From Collinsella aerofaciens (GTDB lineage: Bacteria > Actinomycetota > Coriobacteriia > Coriobacteriales > Coriobacteriaceae): DNA of 64,000 bases. Of this stretch, positions 27,685-35,114 are shown one piece after another. The DNA lies in the NCBI RefSeq assembly GCF_005844325.1, contig NZ_SPFY01000003.1:62001-126000 (forward strand). The letters run 5' to 3'. The stretch's first letter is position 1. Every line of letters starts with the position of its first letter. Below the pieces are notes generated by a model. The model saw only the letters and a list, made by a program, of their open reading frames with translations, searched no databases and had not been told where the DNA came from. Position numbers and translations under genes: made by a program.

Positions 27685-27754
27685 GCGTTGTGGCGGCCGA
27701 ATTTGTTCGGTCGGAAAAGTATTAGACCTAAATTTGCAAGCGTGCCGCATGAGT

Positions 27755-27796
27755 CAAAAAAGCGGGCCGCGCCGGGGGTTTCCGGCGCGGCCCGCT
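27755..27796 (-). terminator. terminator after lactate dehydrogenase
   Basis: A perfect 15-bp stem (27761-27775 with 27782-27796) with a 6-base loop. On the minus strand it is followed by TTTTTTGAC. Confidence 0.9.
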
Positions 27797-27838
27797 TGGG
27801 ATCGTGCTTAGATTCGCAAGGTTGCGGCAGTCGGTGCC

Positions 27839-28816
27839 CTACTTTGCGTCGTAGGCTTCGGTATCCCACCAGTCGAGCTGGGCGATGTTGTCGCGGATGT
27901 GCTGGCAACTCTTGTGGAAGCCCTCGAGCTCGTGCTCGGACAGGTCGAGTGTGTAGACCTCCTCGACGCCCTCGGCACCGATCACGCACGGCAGGGAGGT
28001 GAAGATGCCCTCCTCGCCATACTGGCCGGTCATGAGCGTGGAGGCGGAAAGCACGGCGTGCTCGTTGTGCAGCACGGCGGCGCAGACGCGCGCGGCGGAG
28101 TTGGCGACGGCGTACTCGGTGCACTGCTTGCCCTGGTAGGTCACATAGCCGCCCTTGCGCGCGAGCTCCTCGACCTCCATGTGGTCGAAGGCGTACTTGT
28201 CGGGGTTCTCGGCCTGAAGCTCAGTCAGGCTCTTGCCGGCGATGGTCGCGGCCTTAAAGGCGGCCAGCTGGCTAAAGCCGTGCTCGCCGATCATGTAGGC
28301 GTCGATGGACTTGGGGCTCACGCCGACCTTCTTGGAGATCTCGGTGCGCAGGCGTGCGGAATCCAGACCGCAGCCCGAGCCGATGATCTTCTTGGGATCG
28401 TAGCCGGTCAGGTGCCACAGCTCGGTGCACACGACGTCGCAGGGGTTGGAGATGCTCACGAAGATGCCGTCGAAGCCGGCGTCGACGATGCGCTTGGCAA
28501 AGGTGCGGGCGGCGTCGGTGGTAAAGAACAGCTCACCGTCGCGGTTACCGGCGGCCAGTGCGACCTTACCGGCGGCGTTGACGATGACGTCGCAGCAGGC
28601 CAGCTCCTCGTAGTGGTCGTAGCAGTTGACGATCTTGGTGTTATACGGGACAAACGAAAGGGAGTCGCGCAGGTCCTGGACCTCGGACGTCACCTTGGCC
28701 TCGTTGATATCGCACAGGTACAGCTCATCGGCAATGCCCTGCATAAGCAGGCTGTTGGCGACATGTGCTCCTACGTGGCCCTGGCCGACCACACCGATCT
28801 TACGCGTCTGGTACAT
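27839..28816 (-). CDS. L-lactate dehydrogenase / L-2-hydroxyacid dehydrogenase family
   Basis: 325 aa NAD-dependent enzyme reducing pyruvate or a related 2-oxoacid to regenerate NAD in fermentation. Rossmann motif GVVGQGHVGAHVA, SISNPCDVV, GSGCGLDSARLR with the substrate-binding Arg, and IGEHGFSQ with catalytic His. GAAAGGAT precedes the ATG at 28816; an upstream in-frame ATG at 28855 lacks one. The substrate pocket differs from classical LDH, so a 2-hydroxyisocaproate-type preference is possible. Confidence 0.88.
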   Translation of the reverse strand: MYQTRKIGVVGQGHVGAHVANSLLMQGIADELYLCDINEAKVTSEVQDLRDSLSFVPYNTKIVNCYDHYEELACCDVIVNAAGKVALAAGNRDGELFFTTDAARTFAKRIVDAGFDGIFVSISNPCDVVCTELWHLTGYDPKKIIGSGCGLDSARLRTEISKKVGVSPKSIDAYMIGEHGFSQLAAFKAATIAGKSLTELQAENPDKYAFDHMEVEELARKGGYVTYQGKQCTEYAVANSAARVCAAVLHNEHAVLSASTLMTGQYGEEGIFTSLPCVIGAEGVEEVYTLDLSEHELEGFHKSCQHIRDNIAQLDWWDTEAYDAK

Positions 28817-29027
28817 ATGAGTATCCTTTCGGCCGAGTTTTTCGCGTTGAAACATTGTAGCGTCCTGCCGTTACTTTGCTAGGCTAAAGTGCAGCAGATT
28901 TTAGAGACATGCCTTAATTTCTACTTTTGGGGCGTTTTGGGCCGTTGGCGGCATCGCTGGGCGATGTGCTCGCGCGAATGGGGCCGCTCGTTGTACCATA
29001 GCTGCAACTGACTCGTAAGGAGCATCC

Positions 29028-29954
29028 ATGCCCATTCGCATTCCAGACGCCCTCCCTGCCGCCGCGCAGCTCGAGAGCGAGAACATCTTTGTCATGACCG
29101 AGTACCGCGCGCTGCACCAGGACATCCGTCCGCTGCGCGTGCTCATCCTCAACCTCATGCCCACCAAGATTGCCACCGAGACGCAGATCATGCGCAAGCT
29201 CTCCAACACGCCGCTGCAGGTGGAGGTGGACCTGCTGCGCACCAAAACGCACGAGGCCACGCACGTGAGCGCCGGCCATCTGGAGACGTTTTACCGCACG
29301 TTCGACGACATCTGCGACATCCACTACGACGGCCTGATCATCACGGGCGCGCCGGTGGAACAGATGCCGTTCGAGGAGGTCGACTACTGGCCCGAGCTCT
29401 GCCAGATCATGGATTGGTCCACCACGCACGTGCACTCTACGCTGCACATTTGTTGGGGCGCGCAGGCCGGCCTGTACCATCATTACGGTATCCAGAAGTA
29501 CGATCTGCCGGCAAAGGCGAGCGGCGTGTTCGAGCATTATCTAGTGAAGCCGAAAAGCCCGCTGGTCCGCGGCTTTGACGACCGCTTCTATGCCGTACAT
29601 TCGCGCAACACCGACGTGCGCCGCGAGGACGTGGAGGCCGAGCCGCAGCTTGAGGTCGTGGCCGTGTCCGACGAGGTGGGCCTGTACATCGTCAAGTCGA
29701 CCGACAGCCGTCGCTTCTTTGTCTTTGGCCATCCCGAGTACGACACCGATACGCTGCGCCTGGAGTACGAGCGCGATGTGAAGCGCGGGCTCAACCCGGA
29801 GGTGCCGGCGCACTACTTTCCGGGTGACGACCCCTCCGCCGAGCCGCGCAACGTCTGGCGCAGCCAAGCTCAGCTGTTCTACACCAACTGGCTCAACTAC
29901 TACGTCTACCAGACCACGCCCTACGACCTGGCCCGCGCCGGCGAGGAGCACTAG
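29028..29954 (+). CDS. metA: homoserine O-acetyltransferase, MetA type
   Basis: 308 aa. Activates homoserine for methionine synthesis. Catalytic Cys142 in [19 protein letters not shown] and the His/Glu pair in FGHPEYD match the MetA family. Residue 111 is Glu (ITGAPVE). In this family Glu111 gives acetyl-CoA specificity, whereas E. coli MetA has Gly111 and uses succinyl-CoA, so acetyl transfer is expected despite the MetA fold. GTAAGGAG precedes the start. A TACCATAGCT stretch at about 28995 may be its -10 region. Confidence 0.93.
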   Translation: MPIRIPDALPAAAQLESENIFVMTEYRALHQDIRPLRVLILNLMPTKIATETQIMRKLSNTPLQVEVDLLRTKTHEATHVSAGHLETFYRTFDDICDIHYDGLIITGAPVEQMPFEEVDYWPELCQIMDWSTTHVHSTLHICWGAQAGLYHHYGIQKYDLPAKASGVFEHYLVKPKSPLVRGFDDRFYAVHSRNTDVRREDVEAEPQLEVVAVSDEVGLYIVKSTDSRRFFVFGHPEYDTDTLRLEYERDVKRGLNPEVPAHYFPGDDPSAEPRNVWRSQAQLFYTNWLNYYVYQTTPYDLARAGEEH

Positions 29955-29996
29955 GCTGCGATGGTACTGCTGTAGCCGTGGCTGATATGGCGGCGA

Positions 29997-30593
29997 TTAG
30001 GCGCTGATGATGTGGGGTAGCGGCAGGTCGTGAGCGTCGGTGGGAACGCGGTCGACACGCTGCTCGTCAAAGGCGATGCCGATGATTTGGCATGCGGGCG
30101 AGAGCATGGGCAGGTAGCGGTCGTAGCAACCGCCGCCGTAGCCCAGGCGCGCTCCGGTTTGGTCGAAGGCCACGAGCGGCACGACGATCATGTCGAGAGC
30201 TTCGGCAGGCACGATAGGGAAGTGGTTGCTGTCGATGTCCGTGGCCGCAAAGGCCCGCGTAGGGTGGGCGATAAACGGAGCCGCGGACGCATCGTCGGCG
30301 GCAACTGCCCGCATACACATGCGCTGGCCACAAGCTGCGGCATCAATTGCCGAGAGCATGCACGGATAGGCTACGCGCCAGCCGCGTTTGGCGGCAGCTG
30401 CGGCAAACGCGGCTGGGTCGACTTCGGAACCCATCGCGGCATAGACGGCAACGGTGTGCGGCGCCGCGGCATCCAAGCGGCCCAGCAGCTCAACCAGCCG
30501 CGCATAGATATCAGCAGACTTCGCCGCCCGTACATCCAAATCGAGATCGTCGCGCCGAGCAATCATTGCCCGCCGCAACTCAGCCTTGTCCAT
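29997..30593 (-). CDS. 5-formyltetrahydrofolate cyclo-ligase family protein
   Basis: 198 aa. Converts 5-formyl-THF to 5,10-methenyl-THF with ATP. N-terminal KAELRRAMIARRDDL, the phosphate loop region VAVYAAMGSEVDP, and the signature LGYGGGCYDRYL near the C-terminus. GAGGAGG on the minus strand selects the ATG at 30593 over one at 30620. Dispersed repeat B ends about a dozen bases upstream of that site. Confidence 0.9.
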   Translation of the reverse strand: MDKAELRRAMIARRDDLDLDVRAAKSADIYARLVELLGRLDAAAPHTVAVYAAMGSEVDPAAFAAAAAKRGWRVAYPCMLSAIDAAACGQRMCMRAVAADDASAAPFIAHPTRAFAATDIDSNHFPIVPAEALDMIVVPLVAFDQTGARLGYGGGCYDRYLPMLSPACQIIGIAFDEQRVDRVPTDAHDLPLPHIISA

Positions 30594-30612
30594 CCCAGCC
30601 TCCTCTAGCAAA

Positions 30613-30656
30613 CCTGCCAAAAAGGGACAGGTTTATTTTGGCGGGTTTTATCTGGG
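30613..30656 (-). repeat. dispersed repeat B, copy 3 (inverted)
   Basis: Read on the minus strand it begins CCCAGATAAAACCCGCC and ends TTTTTGGCAGG with AATAAACCTGTCCC inside, nearly identical to the copy at 20416. As there, it ends just before the ribosome site of a downstream gene. Confidence 0.8.
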
Positions 30657-30714
30657 CAAACGTCGAAGCCGCCACAAAGGCGCCCTGTGTGGCGGCTTCG
30701 ACTCGACGTTGGCT

Positions 30715-31044
30715 TCACAGCGCCGCAGCGATCGCTTCAGTCACAAACTTATTGAGTGACTCACCCTTCTTTGCTGCTGCCAGCGCTGCTTGCTTGTGGA
30801 GCTCAGAGCCCGTTCTTACGTTGAACGAGCCCTTAAAAGCCCGCTCGGGTTCCTTGCCCTTCTCGGCGCAAAACTCAAGGTAATCGTCGACGGCGTCGTG
30901 GAAGCATTGCTCCACTTCTTCAGCCGTGGAGCCTTCAAATACGATTGCGTCCCTAATGCCGGCGACCATACCTGTTAGCACATGCTGTTCGGCATTGAAC
31001 TCGACCGGGGCGAAATAACCTTTGTATGCCAAAACGTTACTCAT
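30715..31044 (-). CDS. hicB: HicB-family antitoxin
   Basis: 109 aa. The N-terminus is the partially RNase H-like HicB fold (LAYKGYFAPVEFNAEQHVLTGMV and VFEGSTAEEVEQCFHDAVDDYLEFC). The C-terminus (about 75-109, FNVRTGSELHKQAALAAAKKGESLNKFVTEAI region) is a ribbon-helix-helix DNA-binding domain. It binds HicA and represses the operon. The ATG at 31044 has GGAGG six bases upstream. It overlaps the end of hicA by eight bases, so translation is coupled. Confidence 0.9.
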   Translation of the reverse strand: MSNVLAYKGYFAPVEFNAEQHVLTGMVAGIRDAIVFEGSTAEEVEQCFHDAVDDYLEFCAEKGKEPERAFKGSFNVRTGSELHKQAALAAAKKGESLNKFVTEAIAAAL

Positions 31045-31300
31045 GACTACCTCCGACATCTTGCAGAAAGCGAACGATGTTTCGAATGGTCCCCGCTGTC
31101 AATTCGTCAGATGGATGAGGCGCGTGCATTACGAACATCCTGCCATCTGATGGCCTGTAGAAGCGAACGCGCGATCCGGACGTCTTGCCTTTGCTGTCCA
31201 TTTCAAAGCCATATGAAGCCATAACTTTAAGAAAGTCAGCAAATCTATACGTTGAAGGACAGCTAAGCAGCTGGGCGATGAGTTTATCGGATCGAGTCAT
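31037..31300 (-). CDS. hicA: HicA-family mRNA interferase toxin
   Basis: 87 aa double-stranded-RNA-binding-fold toxin that cleaves mRNA. Shows FLKVMASYGFEMDSKGKTSGSRVRFYRP and the family block with catalytic His in MHAPHPSDELTAGTIRNIVRFL. First gene of the hicAB pair, directly downstream of a promoter overlapped by an 8-bp palindrome. The order toxin-antitoxin is normal for this family. Confidence 0.9.
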   Translation of the reverse strand: MTRSDKLIAQLLSCPSTYRFADFLKVMASYGFEMDSKGKTSGSRVRFYRPSDGRMFVMHAPHPSDELTAGTIRNIVRFLQDVGGSHE

Positions 31301-31314
31301 CCCGCCTCACATTC

Positions 31315-31352
31315 TGCAACTATATTCTAGTTGCAATTTCAGTTCGATGCAA
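31315..31352 (-). promoter_or_regulatory. hicAB promoter with overlapping palindromic operator
   Basis: On the minus strand TTGCAT, 17 bases, then TAGAAT. TGCAACTA and TAGTTGCA (31315-31335) form a perfect 8-bp inverted repeat with a 5-base spacer over the -10. This fits autorepression by the HicB ribbon-helix-helix domain. Confidence 0.6.
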
Positions 31353-31383
31353 GCACCTCTACTATAGAACATGTGTGCGTATA

Positions 31384-31395
31384 GAACAAATGTTC
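31384..31395. promoter_or_regulatory. LexA-type (SOS) box candidate
   Basis: GAACAAATGTTC, followed by G, fits the Gram-positive/actinobacterial LexA consensus GAAC-N4-GTTC. It lies about 32 bp upstream of the hicAB -35 box and just beyond the protease terminator. Confidence 0.4.
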
Positions 31396-31396
31396 G

Positions 31397-31441
31397 AACT
31401 ACCACGAAGGGCGCCTGTGAACTGCGCCCTTCGTGGTAGTT
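31397..31441. terminator. bidirectional terminator between the M16C protease gene and hicAB
   Basis: A perfect 18-bp stem (31397-31414 with 31424-31441) and 9-base loop. T residues follow on the + strand and the arm begins AACT, so it can serve the minus-strand protease gene. Confidence 0.75.
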
Positions 31442-31455
31442 TTGCTTGCCGTGCC

Positions 31456-34400
31456 TTAGCCCAGCAGGTCGATGACGTTGAAGCCGGCGTTGCTCTTGGC
31501 GATGACGTCGCGGCCGCCAAAGACGCAGGTGGGTGACTCGGCTGCGATGCGCGTTACGTCGGCGCCGAGCGAGCGAAGCTCACCGGGCGTGGCGGCGAGC
31601 ATCTGGGCGCGGCGCTCCTCGCGCGCATGCGGATCGAGCCCGGCCAGGTAGGTCGTGTTGCGGCGCTTGGTGAGCGCGTACGGCTTCACCGGCGCGTCCA
31701 TGCCGCTCACGCAGCTCACGATAAAGCCCTCAAAGGCGGCCTCGTCGGGATCAAAGCTGCCGAGCCATTCGCCCGCGCGCGCCACGCGCTCAATCGAGGG
31801 GTCGATTGCCGGGTCGCGGTAGGTGTAGAACGCCGCCTGACGCTCGCCGGCCGCGCGGAATCCGCAGCCGTACGCGCCGCCCTTAACGCGGATCTCGTTC
31901 CACAGATAGTCGTAGGAGAGCGCGTTGGCGGCAACCGCCCAGGCGCCCGTCACGTCGATGCCCAAGCGACGCGGGTCGCACGCGCTTGCCGCAAAACAGA
32001 TGTCGCTGGGGATGACAAAGGCCTCGTGGCGGTCGCACGGCGTCGGCACCACGAGCGCGTTGCGGCCGGCATCGGCGCCGTCGCCAGCGCCCAGCTCCAG
32101 GTCGCCCGCGGCGGCCCAGTATGCGTTAAAGTCCTCGTCGCTGCCGGTAAAGCTCGCCAGGCAGCCATCGGCCACAAAGATGCGGCCTGCCAGCTCGGCA
32201 AGCTTGGTACGCAACCCGTTCACGCGCTCGTCAAAGTGGTCGAGCAGGTCGCGCAGGAACAGATAGAAGTCCACGCCCGAAAGCTGCTCGCGCACCACGG
32301 CCGAAGGCGAGCTGTAGCTCATCGCGCGACCGAGCGCCGCCGAGTGGCCGTTGTTGATAAAGCCCTGCTCAAGCCCAATGCGAATCTGTGTGAGCACGTC
32401 GCGCACGCGGTCGGCGTCGGCATCTGCCAAAAGCGTGCTCGACCATACCTCGCGCGGCAGACTCGCCAGCGCATCGATCTTCTCGGACAGGGCGCCGGCG
32501 CTCACCAGCAGGTAGGGGCGCACGCCGTCCACTTCGGGCTGCGTCATGACCTCGGTCGTAAAGCTCAAAAAGCCGAGCTTGCCAGCGAGCAAGTTGTCGA
32601 GTTCCTCGGCCGAGTGCTCGCGCGTGGGCAGCTGCTTAAGCAGGCGGCAGAGCAGTGTCACATAGGGCAGGTCCTCAAACGCGACGCAGTTCAGGTCGAA
32701 ATACTGCATGGCGTAGGCCAGACGGTTGGTGGGGATGCCGTGGCGCAGGCAGGGGATGGGCACGGTCGTGTCCACGATCAGTGGCGGCTCGGGGCGCGCC
32801 TCGCCAATGTCGGACACGCGCAGGCGCGGCAGCGTGGCCTTGGCCTCGGGTGTGTCTTCCGCCTCCTGCGCGGCACGCAGCGCGGCCGTGCGCTCGACCA
32901 CGTCGGTCAGCTCGGCATCGGTCATGGCATCGCGCTTGGCTGCCAGCTCGGCGGCCTCGGCACCCTCCGAACCCTCGGCGGCGTCCACCGGCACCAGCTC
33001 GACCAGTGCCATGTGGTCGTTTTCCAGCACCAGCTCGCGCAGCAGGTCCTCAAAATAGCTGCCGTCCAGCTCGCTACGCAGCTCCTCGTACACCGGGCCG
33101 TACTTGAGCGCCAGCGTCGCGGCGTCGTCATCGTAGAGCCAGGTGCTCAGCGCGTCGCACGCAATGGCCACGCCGTCGGCGATGCCATAGTCACGCTGGC
33201 GCAGGTCGTACTCGTTGCTGCTGATGATGGCTTCCAGACGCTCGCGCGGAACTCCGTGCTCGCACAGGTCGCGGCAGGCGTCCTGGAACACGCGACGCAG
33301 CTCGCGCGCCACACCGGGCTGTGCGTTTTGCAGCATGATGAGCTCGTAGGGCTGCAGGCTCTCGGCCGCGGTGTAGCTCACCACGTTGCCGCCCAGGCCG
33401 GCGGCCAGAATGGCCTTCTTAACCGGCGCTTCGTTGGAGCCCAGCAGCGCCTCGAACAGGATATCCGCCGCGATCGTGCGCTTGCGGTCGAGCGCGCTGC
33501 CCAGCACAAGGCCCAGGCCCACCAGGGCGTTCTCGGGTGTGGTGGCCATCTCGATGCGCTTGTACTCGCAGGTCACGGGCGCCTGCGCGTCCAACGGATT
33601 GGGCGCCAGCGTGGACGGGTCCTCGCCGGCGGCAACGGCAGCGTCCATGCGGCGGCTCGCGGCACTCGGCTGCGACAGATAGCGCTCGTCCAAAAAGGCC
33701 AGTGCGCGGTCCACGTCCAGGTCGCCGTAGAGCGTGATGTAGGAGTTGGAGGGATTGTAGTGTCGCGCGTGCGTGTCCAGGAACTGCTCGTAGGTGAGCG
33801 CGGGAATCGCGCGCGGGTCGCCGCCGCTCTCGTGCGCATAGGCGGTGTCGGGATAGAGCGCGGCGTTGACGGCATCGTCCAGCACGCTCATGGGATCGGA
33901 CAGCGCGCCCTTCATCTCGTTGAACACCACGCCGTTATAACGCAGCGTGCCCTCGTGCAGGCTCGCGGCGCTGCTGTCGCCGTCGCCCTCCGGCAGGTCC
34001 AGTTCGTAGTGCCAGCCCTCCTGCTCAAAAATGGTGGGCTTGGTATAGATGGCCGGGTTGAACACCGCGTCCAGGTACACGTCCATCAGGTTGTACAGAT
34101 CCTGCTCGTTGGTGGTGGCAACGGGGTAGATGGTCTTGTCGGGGTAGGTCATGGCGTTGAGGAACGTCTGCATGGAGCTCTTGATCAGGTCGACAAACGG
34201 CTCCTTGACGGGAAACTTGGCCGATCCGCACAGCACCGAGTGCTCAAGAATATGGAACACGCCGGTGGAATCGGCCGGCGGCGTCTTAAAGCCAATGGCA
34301 AAGGCCTTGTTTTCGTCGTCGCACGCCAGGTACAGCAGACGAGCGCCCGAGGCAGTGTGTCGCAGCACGTAAGCGTCCGAGTCGAGCTCGGGCACGGTCT

Positions 34401-34491
34401 CGCGGCGCTCGACGGCAAAGCCGTGGCAGGTAGTGCCGGGCACCAGCAGTGCAGCGGCTGCGGCGCGCGGGTCGGTTGAGGTGGTGGGCAT
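31456..34491 (-). CDS. M16C-family zinc metalloprotease (presequence protease-like)
   Basis: 1011 aa. The inverted zinc motif HxxEH is seen as FHILEHSVLCGS, followed by KEPFVDLIKSSMQTFLNAMTYPDKTIYP, typical of the PreP/falcilysin subfamily that degrades short unstructured peptides in a closed chamber. M16C-associated domain in the middle (about 460-720). The frame stays open another 86 codons upstream, but AAAGGAG just before the ATG at 34491 and the family N-terminus fix the start. The upstream extension only reads through palindromic DNA. No signal peptide, so probably cytoplasmic. Confidence 0.92.
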   Translation of the reverse strand: MPTTSTDPRAAAAALLVPGTTCHGFAVERRETVPELDSDAYVLRHTASGARLLYLACDDENKAFAIGFKTPPADSTGVFHILEHSVLCGSAKFPVKEPFVDLIKSSMQTFLNAMTYPDKTIYPVATTNEQDLYNLMDVYLDAVFNPAIYTKPTIFEQEGWHYELDLPEGDGDSSAASLHEGTLRYNGVVFNEMKGALSDPMSVLDDAVNAALYPDTAYAHESGGDPRAIPALTYEQFLDTHARHYNPSNSYITLYGDLDVDRALAFLDERYLSQPSAASRRMDAAVAAGEDPSTLAPNPLDAQAPVTCEYKRIEMATTPENALVGLGLVLGSALDRKRTIAADILFEALLGSNEAPVKKAILAAGLGGNVVSYTAAESLQPYELIMLQNAQPGVARELRRVFQDACRDLCEHGVPRERLEAIISSNEYDLRQRDYGIADGVAIACDALSTWLYDDDAATLALKYGPVYEELRSELDGSYFEDLLRELVLENDHMALVELVPVDAAEGSEGAEAAELAAKRDAMTDAELTDVVERTAALRAAQEAEDTPEAKATLPRLRVSDIGEARPEPPLIVDTTVPIPCLRHGIPTNRLAYAMQYFDLNCVAFEDLPYVTLLCRLLKQLPTREHSAEELDNLLAGKLGFLSFTTEVMTQPEVDGVRPYLLVSAGALSEKIDALASLPREVWSSTLLADADADRVRDVLTQIRIGLEQGFINNGHSAALGRAMSYSSPSAVVREQLSGVDFYLFLRDLLDHFDERVNGLRTKLAELAGRIFVADGCLASFTGSDEDFNAYWAAAGDLELGAGDGADAGRNALVVPTPCDRHEAFVIPSDICFAASACDPRRLGIDVTGAWAVAANALSYDYLWNEIRVKGGAYGCGFRAAGERQAAFYTYRDPAIDPSIERVARAGEWLGSFDPDEAAFEGFIVSCVSGMDAPVKPYALTKRRNTTYLAGLDPHAREERRAQMLAATPGELRSLGADVTRIAAESPTCVFGGRDVIAKSNAGFNVIDLLG

Positions 34492-34675
34492 ATGCAGTCT
34501 CCTTTGACGCCCCAGCGGGGGCGAATCGAGTCGAATCCTCGAGAGTATACCCATATGGGGCCGCGACCCTGCGGCGAACTGGAGACGATGCCAGCGGATT
34601 GGGCGAAGGGCTCGCGTGCCCGCCGCACGAGCGTGGAAAATTGGACACTCGCCAAACGAGAGTGGATATTCGGAC

Positions 34676-34805
34676 GGACGAGCGAGGATTTCCGGATACC
34701 TATCGAACGAGAGTGGATATTTGGACGGAATTTGCCGCAAAAGCCCCAAAAACCGTCCAAATATCCACTCTCGATATCCGACCGTCCGAAAATCCTCGCT
34801 CGTCC
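34676..34805. repeat. 130-bp nested palindromic element
   Basis: The inner arms 34708-34728 and 34753-34773 are a perfect 21-bp inverted repeat. The outer arms (GGACGAGCGAGGATTTCCGG at 34676 onward and its complement ending at 34805) pair over 21 bp with one mismatch. A direct copy of the inner arm, AACGAGAGTGGATATTCGG, starts at 34655, just outside. Confidence 0.9.
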
Positions 34806-34982
34806 ATCACTCGCGTATCTCTCGTCCCTCATTCGTCTCTAATATGAGAGATGACAGGAAGATGAGAGAAAAATATGAGAGATAACTGAGCAGCAAAGAG
34901 ACAGGCAATCATGGTATTGTCTCAATACCAATTGTTCTACCAGCAAAAATATGTATAAATGAAGCAAATGGTAGACATTCCA

Positions 34983-35036
34983 TCTCTCATCTATCTCTCT
35001 ATCTCTAAGCCGAGAGATAGAGAGATAGATGAGAGA
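34983..35036. promoter_or_regulatory. perfect 24-bp inverted repeat of GAGATA units, putative operator
   Basis: 34983-35006 and 35013-35036 are exact complements around AAGCCG. The arms are built of TCTCTCATCTATCTC-type units. The 14-bp direct repeat GAGAGATAACTGAG occurs at 34877 and again at 35044, flanking the palindrome. All lie within 240 bp upstream of the regulator at 35115, which suggests autoregulation. Confidence 0.6.
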
Positions 35037-35114
35037 TAATTTCGAGAGATAACTGAGAGACGAGGGAAATCTATCCGCGGCATTCTCCGCAGGACCGAGC
35101 GAAAGGACGTGCAG

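Larger units (their letters stand above)
34492..35114. other. 623-bp repeat-rich region before the AlbA-type regulator
   Basis: No gene is supported. It contains a nested 130-bp palindrome (34676-34805), many GAGAGATA units in both orientations, a TGGTATTG-TCT-CAATACCA hairpin (34912-34930) and a perfect 24-bp inverted repeat (34983-35036). Base composition falls sharply towards AT after 34840, unlike the neighbouring genes. Confidence 0.8.

Noticed and set aside
27899-28882. 327-codon plus-strand frame opposite lactate dehydrogenase
   Set aside because: The minus strand encodes a complete dehydrogenase with its own ribosome site and terminator.
31627-34479. 950-codon plus-strand open frame opposite the M16C protease
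   Set aside because: The minus-strand gene has the zinc motif and family blocks. The plus frame is rich in His, Gln, Gly and Ala from complementary codons and has no recognisable domain.
34491-34749. 86-codon N-terminal extension of the M16C protease
   Set aside because: It reads through the nested palindrome, lacks a ribosome site, and the family N-terminus begins at 34491.
34983-35036. CRISPR-like or microsatellite explanation for the GAGATA repeats
   Set aside because: There are no regularly spaced unique spacers, and the exact inverted symmetry argues against a simple slippage tract.
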